Positions 1-5,998 of a stretch of 18,282 nt of DNA are shown here, one piece after another (within the stretch, counting starts at the first letter, position 1; each line of letters starts with the position of its first letter). A program made the translations under genes and the position numbers. This stretch comes from an uncultured Pseudanabaenaceae cyanobacterium (lineage in GTDB: Bacteria; Cyanobacteriota; Cyanobacteriia; PCC-9006; JAAUQQ01), in assembly GCA_938015405.1 (NCBI GenBank), contig CALLPZ010000460.1:1-18282 (forward strand). Reading direction: 5' to 3'. The notes below the pieces were generated by a model that worked only from the letters and a program-made list of their open reading frames with translations, ran no database searches and was not told where the DNA came from.

Positions 1-1
1 A

Positions 2-289
2 GCCTTTGTGGGGGAGAACAATGCCTTTCTTCCAGCTCCAATGGATCAGCCGGTGCGCAGTGCTTTGCTGTATCGGTTAACCAGTTGTGACGCTGGGACT
101 GTTCAAACTCGGGTGATGAAGGCCTACACCGATGGCCGGTCGGAGGTTTATGCCCAGAACTTTGGTGTGGGTGCTGCGGTGGAGCAGCCTAAGACAGGGA
201 GTGCGACGGCAAAGGCTGTTGCGTTTGTCTGTGAACAGGTTGGTGCGGCCAAAGTGATTGAGGAAGCACCGATTCAGGTTGACGGATAG
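2..289 (+). CDS. 3' end of an unrecognised protein
   Basis: This reading frame is open from the left edge of the window to a TAG at 287-289, so it is probably the last 95 codons of a longer gene. A GTG at 8 could serve as a start, but no Shine-Dalgarno can be judged because the upstream DNA is missing. The product has no membrane segment or motif that I recognise. It is moderately rich in Ala and Val, with two Cys (in the segments LTSCDAG and FVCEQVG). A strong hairpin terminator follows 57 bases after the stop, which supports it being a real transcribed plus-strand gene. Function is unknown. Confidence 0.6.
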   Translation, partial: AFVGENNAFLPAPMDQPVRSALLYRLTSCDAGTVQTRVMKAYTDGRSEVYAQNFGVGAAVEQPKTGSATAKAVAFVCEQVGAAKVIEEAPIQVDG

Positions 290-346
290 AGATCGGTCGA
301 GCTGAATGGCTTTTGGGTCTTTCTGTAACCTTTGGAGCCTTTGGGA

Positions 347-376
347 GCGGTGCTGTTTGAGGACAGCACCGCTTTT
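347..376 (+). terminator. Rho-independent-type terminator after the first gene
   Basis: A perfect 10-bp stem (GCGGTGCTGT at 347-356 and ACAGCACCGC at 363-372) closes a 6-base loop and is followed by TTTT at 373-376. An A at 346 and T at 373 could extend it. The T-run on the plus strand fits termination of the gene ending at 289. Confidence 0.8.
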
Positions 377-501
377 GATTTCTCAGGAGCTTGGCAATGG
401 GTCATAGGAGTCGCAGCCATACATGACAAGTCATCACGCCATGGAGCTGTGGTTCTATTGCCCACTTACAGTGAGTTCTGTTGGGTTTGGTGCGATAGCC
501 T

Positions 502-1293
502 ATGCGTCTGGTGACCTGTCAGGATGGGGTGGGATTCTGGGCCGCTCGTTATGTAGAGCAGCGGATTAAGAAATTCCAGCCTACGGCGACGCGTCCGTTT
601 GTCTTGGGCTTACCAACGGGGGGGACGCCTCTAAAGATGTATGGCCGACTGGTTGAGCGGGTGCGGGACGGGGCGTTGAGCTTTAAACATGTGGTGACGT
701 TCAACATGGACGAGTATGTTGGGCTTCCGGCGGACCATCCTGAGAGTTATCGCACCTATATGTGGGACAACTTTTTCAGCCAGATTGATATCCCTGAGGC
801 TCAGGTACATTTGCTCAATGGCAATGGTGCAGACCTGGAGGCGGAATGCCATCGCTATGAGGCCCTAATCGAGCAATTCGGTGGGATTGAATTATTTGTA
901 GGTGGAGTGGGGGAAGACGGTCACATTGCCTTTAATGAGCCCAGTTCTTCCTTGCGATCGCGGACCCGAATCAAAACCCTGGATTACAGCACCCGTCGAG
1001 CCAATGCCCGATTCTTTGGCGATGACCTTGAGCAGGTTCCTCGCTGTGCTTTGACGGTGGGGGTGGGAACAATTTTGGATGCGCGGGAGGTGATGATTCT
1101 GGCCCAGGGCTATCGCAAGGCGGTCGCAGTGGCTCAAGCGATTGAGGGCAGTATCAATCACATGTGGCCGGTTTCAGCATTGCAGCTACATCCGCGATCG
1201 CTGATGGTGTGCGATGAGGATGCGACGTTGGAGCTGAAGGTCAAGACAGTGAAGTATTTCAGAGAAATGGAAGATCATCTCTGCAATATCTAG
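502..1293 (+). CDS. nagB: Glucosamine-6-phosphate deaminase
   Basis: The enzyme converts glucosamine-6-phosphate to fructose-6-phosphate and ammonia in the cytoplasm, linking amino sugar breakdown to glycolysis. The product is 263 residues, against 266 for the E. coli enzyme as I recall it, and matches that hexameric, allosteric type along its whole length. Visible blocks are LGLPTGGTP (35-43), VTFNMDEYVGLP (65-76), GGVGEDGHIAFNEP (134-147) and SRTRIKT (153-159). Catalytic residues by alignment to E. coli are Asp70, Asp139, His141 and Glu146. The GlcNAc-6-P allosteric residues also appear present (Ser149, Arg156, Lys158, Tyr252). No clear Shine-Dalgarno precedes the ATG. Two HIP1 octamers (954-961 and 1194-1201) lie inside the gene, so it looks long resident in the genome. 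No nagA is nearby. The next gene converges on it 30 bases downstream. Confidence 0.95.
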   Translation: MRLVTCQDGVGFWAARYVEQRIKKFQPTATRPFVLGLPTGGTPLKMYGRLVERVRDGALSFKHVVTFNMDEYVGLPADHPESYRTYMWDNFFSQIDIPEAQVHLLNGNGADLEAECHRYEALIEQFGGIELFVGGVGEDGHIAFNEPSSSLRSRTRIKTLDYSTRRANARFFGDDLEQVPRCALTVGVGTILDAREVMILAQGYRKAVAVAQAIEGSINHMWPVSALQLHPRSLMVCDEDATLELKVKTVKYFREMEDHLCNI

Positions 1294-1323
1294 CAGGGGG
1301 CAGGAGGCTGAGCATTGGTGTTG

Positions 1324-1746
1324 TCATGGCCGGGGGAATCCTGCACGGTGCTGCCACATAGATAGAATCCACCAGCCTAGTAGGCATCCCAAGGCGTAGT
1401 AGAGAAAGTCCCAAGCAACGAACGTAGTTCCCAAAATTAGCTTGCCTGCTAGGGTTGCACGCCAGGCTTGGAGCCAGGCAGGTTGCCAAAGCTGTAGGAA
1501 TTCGAAGCAGGAGGTCATGGCAAAGATTCCTAGAGCCAGGCGCATAATGCCCTGGCGTGATTGGAAGAGCTTGGGCCACAGTCCGGCAATCAAGAACATC
1601 CAGGCCAGTTCGTAGAGGATGTCACCGGAGTATCCTTCTACCCAGGCCGTTGCGGGGCCGTTATAAACCTTGCTGCCTAGACCTAGGGGAATTACGAGGA
1701 AAAGAGCAACGAATGCGTATAGACGGAGTCTAGTTAGGCTTGCCAT
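1324..1746 (-). CDS. DUF2809 family membrane protein
   Basis: This is a 140-residue integral membrane protein with about four hydrophobic segments (roughly 8-24, 43-60, 66-86 and 103-128). It carries the pattern I associate with DUF2809: GLGSK (22-26), YSGDILYELAW (39-49), FEFLQLWQPAWLQAWR (81-96) and an Asp in the last helix (AWDFLYYALG, 111-120). The biochemical role of this family is not known to me. The ATG at 1746 is the natural start, just before the first hydrophobic segment. The gene converges on nagB with 30 bases between the stops and no obvious terminator, so the two transcripts may overlap at their ends. Confidence 0.75.
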   Translation of the reverse strand: MASLTRLRLYAFVALFLVIPLGLGSKVYNGPATAWVEGYSGDILYELAWMFLIAGLWPKLFQSRQGIMRLALGIFAMTSCFEFLQLWQPAWLQAWRATLAGKLILGTTFVAWDFLYYALGCLLGWWILSMWQHRAGFPRP

Positions 1747-1883
1747 GTACGTAGTATCGCGGTAAAACTTCCATGCACTACTACAGGTCGCTTAGGGGCA
1801 GTTCCTGAAAGGTGTAACACCCCTCATAGATATGGCCTTGGCGATCTCGAAGCTTTGTCAAATTACTTCTCAAAAGCTACGTA

Positions 1884-1916
1884 AAGTATTAATGTATTTA
1901 GTGATATTTAATACTT
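1884..1916. promoter_or_regulatory. AT-rich inverted repeat upstream of the DUF1830 gene
   Basis: Arms AAGTATTAA (1884-1892) and TTAATACTT (1908-1916) are perfect 9-bp inverted repeats with a 15-base AT-rich spacer. The element sits 83 bases before the DUF1830 start. It lacks a GC-rich stem or a T-run, so an operator or promoter-region element is more likely than a terminator. The rest of the gap (1747-1999) shows only a short GGTGT-A-ACACC palindrome at 1811-1821. Confidence 0.35.
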
Positions 1917-1999
1917 GAGTCTTGCGCGCTGCTGAACACCATCGGCTCCTGAGACTGAATTTACATCAGGGCATACAGTGCAGTTCCCCTTTGCCTACC

Positions 2000-2236
2000 A
2001 TGTCATCTTTTTCCACAGCCTCTGCTTCCGAGTCAATTTCCTGCAGTTACTACAACCCCAGTAGTAAGACCCGTCTGGTCCGCATCGCCAATGCGTCTCA
2101 GTGGTACTTCGAGGGGATGGTTTATCCTCACCAAAAGCTGCGCTTCCTTGCGCCTCCCAACGCTTGCTTGGAGGTTTATGTCGGCGAGGAAGCCAAGGGG
2201 AATCCCTTGGAATGTATTGCTTGTAATAGTCTCTAG
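2000..2236 (+). CDS. DUF1830 family small protein
   Basis: This is a 78-residue protein with the signature of the cyanobacterial DUF1830 family: CSYYNPSSKTRLVRIAN, then WYFEGMVYPHQKLRFLAPP and a short C-terminal strand LEVYVG. The family is small, soluble and of unknown function. I chose the ATG at 2000 because the conserved domain begins about 15 residues later. An in-frame TTG at 1922 would add 26 residues that do not look conserved. No Shine-Dalgarno is visible. The stop codon shares the four bases CTAG (2233-2236) with the stop of the converging epimerase gene. Confidence 0.8.
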   Translation: MSSFSTASASESISCSYYNPSSKTRLVRIANASQWYFEGMVYPHQKLRFLAPPNACLEVYVGEEAKGNPLECIACNSL

Positions 2237-3474
2237 CTGTTTGAGCGGCGGCTCGTAGATGCTCCGGATTCTTTGGCTGCCAAGACTGCAAATTGTTGCC
2301 AGCATAGGAGCATTGCCCGGGGCACATGGAAGCAGCCTTTCCATTTACCCCCTTTGAGATTTAGCAAGACCTCTCCCTGCCGATTGAGGTAGCCAAACCA
2401 TTCGCCTCCGCCTCCCGTCACTATGGCATCGGCGAAGTGAGACCAGCTATATTCATGTACCTTTTCGTACCACTCCCAGCAGTCCTGTCGTCCGGTAAGG
2501 TGATGACCCATGGCAAGGGCAACTAAGGTTTCAAGGTGAACCCACCAAAGCTTTTGGTCCCATTCCAATTGTTGAGGAGGATGGCCATCGGCATCCATGA
2601 AATAGAAGAGGCCACCATGGGTTGAGTCCCAGGCAAAGTCGAGGATGTTCAGTACGATGTCCACGGCTTTGTGGGTGAGTGATGTATCCCCTCGCCGCTG
2701 GGCGATATCCATCATGAACCACATCGCTTCAATGCCGTGGCCAGGGTTGATCAGTCTGCCTTCATAGGAGTCTACGATTGCACCATCGGGGGCAACGGCT
2801 TCGCGCATAAGACCGCGATCGCTATCCCAAAAATCAGTCATGACTTCCGTGACAGTTTGCTCTAGAACTTTGTCGAGTTGTTCTGGCGGGAGGAGCCAAT
2901 CCATTTCTAGGGTGAGGTTGGCTAAAATCATGGGCACAGCGAAGGACTTGAGCGATCGCGTTCCTGGATAGGCTTTGTTGTATTGACCTTTGGGGTTGCT
3001 CTGGCGGCGTAGAACATTGCCATAGGCCTGTAGGGCGATGTCTTTTGATGGTTCGTGACCCGTGGCTTTGGCATATTGACTGAAGGCCATGGCGGCAAAG
3101 CAGTCGGAGAAAATGTTGTAGGGCTGGGTTAGGGGTTGTCCGCTTTGGTTGAGGGAGAAGTACCAGTTACCGTTGCTGTCGCGACCCTTTTGGGCGAGGA
3201 AGTCTGCGCCATGGCGAGCGATCGCTTTCCACTGATCGATCCGTTCATCGCTAACTTGCCCCTGGAGCTGCTGGGCCAGGGTGGAGAAGGTCCAGACTTG
3301 GCGGTTTTGCAGCCAGATAAATTTGTCGCTGTCGTAGACCTGACCTGCACGATCTAGACAGGTGAAGTAGCCGCCGTATTGGGAGTCGAGGGAGTGATTT
3401 TCCCAGAAGGGCAGTACATCATCAAGGAGCGCTGTCTTGTATTGGTGGGCCAGGTTAGCAAAGTCTGGATTCAT
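2233..3474 (-). CDS. N-acylglucosamine 2-epimerase (AGE family)
   Basis: The predicted reaction is the reversible conversion of N-acetylglucosamine to N-acetylmannosamine, an activity shown for cyanobacterial homologues from Anabaena and Synechocystis. The 413 residues form an (alpha/alpha)6 barrel enzyme a little longer than the Anabaena protein. Diagnostic blocks are FIWLQNRQVWTFS (52-64), LINPGHGIEAMWF (241-253), KLWWVHLETLVAL (308-320) and GGKWKGCFHVPRA (375-387). These supply Arg58, His246, Glu315 and His383, matching residues essential in the Anabaena enzyme. The extra length is partly a polar tail after about residue 400 (KESGASTSRRSNS). The start ATG at 3474 has no strong Shine-Dalgarno. 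It is divergent from the Nudix gene and overlaps the DUF1830 stop. The substrate could be another aldose, since the family is broad. Confidence 0.88.
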   Translation of the reverse strand: MNPDFANLAHQYKTALLDDVLPFWENHSLDSQYGGYFTCLDRAGQVYDSDKFIWLQNRQVWTFSTLAQQLQGQVSDERIDQWKAIARHGADFLAQKGRDSNGNWYFSLNQSGQPLTQPYNIFSDCFAAMAFSQYAKATGHEPSKDIALQAYGNVLRRQSNPKGQYNKAYPGTRSLKSFAVPMILANLTLEMDWLLPPEQLDKVLEQTVTEVMTDFWDSDRGLMREAVAPDGAIVDSYEGRLINPGHGIEAMWFMMDIAQRRGDTSLTHKAVDIVLNILDFAWDSTHGGLFYFMDADGHPPQQLEWDQKLWWVHLETLVALAMGHHLTGRQDCWEWYEKVHEYSWSHFADAIVTGGGGEWFGYLNRQGEVLLNLKGGKWKGCFHVPRAMLLCWQQFAVLAAKESGASTSRRSNS

Positions 3475-3604
3475 GGCGATCGCAGGTCAAGTAGACCGTC
3501 AAATAGATAAGCAGCATTCCATAATGGCCTATTACCGATCACCCATTACCTCCCGAAAATGAAATTCAATAACCGCGAAAATCGCTGCATCAACTTCGAG
3601 GGAG

Positions 3605-3609
3605 AGGAG
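3605..3609 (+). promoter_or_regulatory. Shine-Dalgarno deciding the Nudix start
   Basis: AGGAG within the purine-rich run GGAGAGGAG is 6 bases before ATG 3616. No such site precedes the alternative ATG at 3559. Confidence 0.6.
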
Positions 3610-3615
3610 TTGTGG

Positions 3616-4119
3616 ATGAGTCGTAGTGTGACGGTGCTGCCAGTGCTGATTTTTGTGGTGGGTGAGCCGAGTTTGGCCAATGCCCATGTGCCTTTGGGAA
3701 AGCGAGGGACGGCGTTGCCTGATGAGGTGGGGAAGTGGGGCTTGCCGGGGGGCTATTTGGATTTTGATGAGACGGCAGGCGGTGCGGTTCAGCGGGAGAT
3801 TTGGGAGGAGCTGGGGGTGAATATACCGGCGTTGCACAAGGCGCATCGGTTTGTGGGGCAGTTGGACCAGCCCTATTTTGTCTTTAGTGAGCCGAGGCGT
3901 CGGCAAAATGTGACATTGCGGTTTCCATTGATGTTTTTCTTGGAAGCAGGCACAGCATTGCCAGAGTTGGACCCCCAGGTGGGTCAGGATGAGGTGGCGG
4001 AGGCGAAATGGTTTGGCCTAGGGGAAGCGTTGAAGATGTCTTTGGCGTTTGATCACCAGGTGATTATGGCGGATTGTTTGGCGGGGTATTTTGCTGAACA
4101 AGGTGTGACGCTGCAATAA
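3616..4119 (+). CDS. Nudix hydrolase
   Basis: A complete Nudix box is present. Counting from Met at 3616 it spans residues 46-68: Gly46, Glu52, Arg60-Glu61, Glu64-Glu65 and Gly67, fitting GX5EX7REUXEEXGU. The box binds Mg and cuts a nucleoside diphosphate linked to another group. The substrate cannot be told from sequence. The remaining domain has the usual flanking strands (VTVLPVLIFVV; LRFPLMFFLEAG) and an EVAEAKWFGLGEAL segment typical of the C-terminal part. I place the start at ATG 3616 because AGGAG at 3605-3609 lies 6 bases before it. The in-frame ATG at 3559 would add 19 residues but has no ribosome site. The gene is divergent from the epimerase and ends 12 bases from the converging dehydrogenase. 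Confidence 0.88.
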   Translation: MSRSVTVLPVLIFVVGEPSLANAHVPLGKRGTALPDEVGKWGLPGGYLDFDETAGGAVQREIWEELGVNIPALHKAHRFVGQLDQPYFVFSEPRRRQNVTLRFPLMFFLEAGTALPELDPQVGQDEVAEAKWFGLGEALKMSLAFDHQVIMADCLAGYFAEQGVTLQ

Positions 4120-4131
4120 TCCCGGCCCAGG

Positions 4132-4797
4132 CTACCAGGGCAAGAGCTCACCATTGGCATGCCAGAAGCTGCCGCTATTTTCCAGATTGAGTGCTTCAAT
4201 GCGGGCGAGGAGGCCTTTGACAGATTCCTCGGTTGTAATGCCGCTAGGGGTGAAGTTGGTCATGCGGGTTTGGACGAGTCCGGGGTGAAGGATCGCAACG
4301 GCGATGCCTTGGGGTTTGAGGTCATGGGACAGGGATTTCCCAGCCATGGAAAGGGCCACTTTGGACATGCGATAGCCATAGGATCCACCGGAGCTATTGT
4401 CTTCAATGGAGCCCATGCGGCTAGTCATGAAGGCGACTTTAGACCCTTGGCTGAGGCAAGGGAGAAGAGCTTTGGTGAAATTGAGTGGGGCGATCGCGTT
4501 CACCTCAAATTGCCGTCTCAGGCTGTCCAGGTCCAAATTGCTGAGGCCAAACCGCTCCACGATGGCGGCGTTATTGATCAAAACGTCGATGGTCTGTCCT
4601 TGGAGTTTGGTGGCTAGGGCATCGACTGCCGTTCTGTCGGTTAGATCTATGCCAGATTCGATTGCCACATTGAGTGCTTCTAGCTCTGGGGAAGGTTGGC
4701 GGCAAACGGCAATGACGTGATGACCCAGCTGCTTCAGTTGACGGCAGTATTCTAGGCCAATGCCTCGGTTTGTTCCGGTGATGAGGTAGGTGGCCAT
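4132..4797 (-). CDS. Short-chain dehydrogenase/reductase (SDR)
   Basis: This is a classical-type SDR of 221 residues, predicted to be a cytoplasmic NAD(P)-dependent oxidoreductase. Visible are the cofactor motif TGTNRGIG (7-14), NNA (75-77), Asn100, a Ser in the TSRMGS stretch (126-131) and the catalytic YxxxK at Tyr142-Lys146. Arg11 within the glycine motif and Arg33 after the second strand (AVCRQ) favour NADPH, which is an inference. It resembles the shorter C-factor-like SDRs rather than FabG. The substrate is unknown. There is no good Shine-Dalgarno. A terminator-like hairpin lies 63 bases upstream, so the gene probably has its own short promoter region. It converges on the Nudix gene. 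Confidence 0.88.
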   Translation of the reverse strand: MATYLITGTNRGIGLEYCRQLKQLGHHVIAVCRQPSPELEALNVAIESGIDLTDRTAVDALATKLQGQTIDVLINNAAIVERFGLSNLDLDSLRRQFEVNAIAPLNFTKALLPCLSQGSKVAFMTSRMGSIEDNSSGGSYGYRMSKVALSMAGKSLSHDLKPQGIAVAILHPGLVQTRMTNFTPSGITTEESVKGLLARIEALNLENSGSFWHANGELLPW

Positions 4798-4856
4798 GGT
4801 CGTTGTTCGGCGTAGATGGACTTGGGATGGTGGCAGGCAGGAGGCTATCCCACAAC

Positions 4857-4890
4857 AAAACGGCGATCGCAGCAGGGAGTGCGATCGCCG
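4857..4890 (-). terminator. Minus-strand terminator built from two HIP1 octamers
   Basis: CGGCGATCGC (4861-4870) and GCGATCGCCG (4881-4890) are perfect 10-bp arms around a 10-base loop. An A-T pair on either side could extend the stem. Read on the minus strand the stem is followed by TTTTGTTG (from 4860 downward), so it fits termination of the secreted-protein gene that stops at 5035. Each arm contains a full GCGATCGC. Confidence 0.6.
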
Positions 4891-5034
4891 TCTATTTCAG
4901 ATCAAAGGTTCTGGCTCCTCACCTGAACTGAATTATCTCAGGCCAAGGCCAAGACCAGATTGAGCCAAGGATCTGTTAGGTCGTAGGAGTTATGGTTTCA
5001 GTTCCGCTTGCTTCGCTGAAGGTTGCTGAAGAAG

Positions 5035-5610
5035 CTAAAGCCCCATTTCTGCTCTGCAGGTGTCCAAAACTACTTTACTAGTGCGATCTAGCTCTGGAAT
5101 TCGATAGGTGCCTTGGAGACCGAGGGCGCTTTCAAAGGGAAGTATCAATTCAGAGCTGGCTGCTACTCGATTATCCAGATAGAGCTGGACCGAAATCATT
5201 GAACTGCTTTGAAGATCAGGGTCTTCCACTGCGAGACTCATGACGTCATTTTCGATCTTGCCAGTGAAGCAGGTAAAGTCCGCTGAGGGTGAGTAAAAGC
5301 CTCCCACCATACTGCCTTCGTTGACCTCAAAGACCATGTACTCGCGACCCACCTGGCCCGGTTGCTCAGACTCGCCAAATAGATAGGCACCACTGGCTAC
5401 AGTGGGTTCCTCAGACTCTAGAATTGCAGCACTGAGGGGCATGCCAGGACGACTGCCTGGTTGTGAGATTGTCCGAGCGGCTGCAGCTTGGGCAAGGAGT
5501 CCTAGCCAAAGCAGACTCACTAAGACCGCAACGCCCATGGTGGATGTTGACAGCTTGAGCTGAGATAGGTGCATCTTCGCCGGAAAAAAAGGTGCGAGAT
5601 GGAGTTTCAT
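5035..5610 (-). CDS. Small secreted or periplasmic protein, unknown function
   Basis: This 191-residue product has an N-terminal export signal: a basic start, a hydrophobic stretch at about 25-44 (MGVAVLVSLLWLGLLAQAAA), and a likely cleavage site near AAA-R46. The mature part contains GAYLFGES (74-81), REYMVFEVNEGSMVGGFY (89-106) and DFTCFTG (111-117). I recall this pattern from unnamed cyanobacterial proteins but cannot tie it to a function. Two Cys remain in the mature protein (114 and 185) and could form a disulfide. The start is well supported by TAGGAGG at 5618-5624, 7 bases from the ATG, the best ribosome site on this strand. The gene stands alone, with a 388-bp gap upstream and a hairpin terminator downstream. 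Confidence 0.8.
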   Translation of the reverse strand: MKLHLAPFFPAKMHLSQLKLSTSTMGVAVLVSLLWLGLLAQAAAARTISQPGSRPGMPLSAAILESEEPTVASGAYLFGESEQPGQVGREYMVFEVNEGSMVGGFYSPSADFTCFTGKIENDVMSLAVEDPDLQSSSMISVQLYLDNRVAASSELILPFESALGLQGTYRIPELDRTSKVVLDTCRAEMGL

Positions 5611-5617
5611 GGTTTTG

Positions 5618-5624
5618 CCTCCTA
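5618..5624 (-). promoter_or_regulatory. Strong Shine-Dalgarno for the secreted protein
   Basis: The minus strand reads TAGGAGG here, 7 bases before the ATG at 5610. It fixes the first Met over the in-frame Met13 and Met25, and suggests high translation. Confidence 0.75.
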
Positions 5625-5645
5625 CGACTGAATGAAGGGAGGGCT

Positions 5646-5666
5646 CGTTTTCACAGTTGGAAAACG
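5646..5666. repeat. Inverted repeat in the leader of the secreted-protein gene
   Basis: Arms CGTTTTC (5646-5652) and GAAAACG (5660-5666) are perfect 7-bp inverted repeats with a 7-base spacer, 36 bases upstream of the start codon. It could be a leader hairpin or an operator. There is no T-run. Confidence 0.3.
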
Positions 5667-5856
5667 CGTAAAAAACAAGTGCAGTTTGCCTTAAGACGAA
5701 GTGGTGAGGACGCCTAAGAAAACAGTTAAATCACCAGCTTTTTGCGAGGGTCACGAGTACAGCTATTTTTCACGGCACGGCAGCCAAACTTCGCAAACGC
5801 TACCCCAGTCGGTAAGCCCTGAGAGGGTTTCATTGCTTTACCTGATCTATATATAA

Positions 5857-5890
5857 CGCAAAGTTTGCCAGGGACTGCCTAAACTTTGCG
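5857..5890. terminator. Inverted repeat CGCAAAGTTT/AAACTTTGCG: weak terminator or operator
   Basis: Perfect 10-bp arms (5857-5866 and 5881-5890) flank 14 bases. On the minus strand the hairpin is followed by TTATATATA, which gives a plausible but imperfect terminator for the histidine kinase ending at 5999. A related AAACTTCGC lies at 5786-5794, and AAAGT-N5-ACTTT at 5912-5926, so the motif may instead be a protein binding site. Nothing else stands out in the gap 5611-5998 apart from the 5646-5666 repeat. Confidence 0.4.
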
Positions 5891-5998
5891 ACAGTTCACA
5901 ATGGTTAAGCCAAAGTACTGAACTTTAGAGAAATCGGAGTTTGGGATGTTCTAATTGCGACTGAATTTCCCCTCTCAATGCGGAGATTCTGGGCTGCT

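Noticed and set aside
954..961. GCGATCGC octamers as transfer or attachment sites
   Set aside because: They occur throughout the window (for example 1194-1201, 11183-11190, 14086-14093) and are the general cyanobacterial HIP1 element.
4159..4617. Plus-strand frame of 152 codons opposite the dehydrogenase
   Set aside because: A shadow of the SDR frame, whose cofactor and catalytic motifs are intact on the minus strand.
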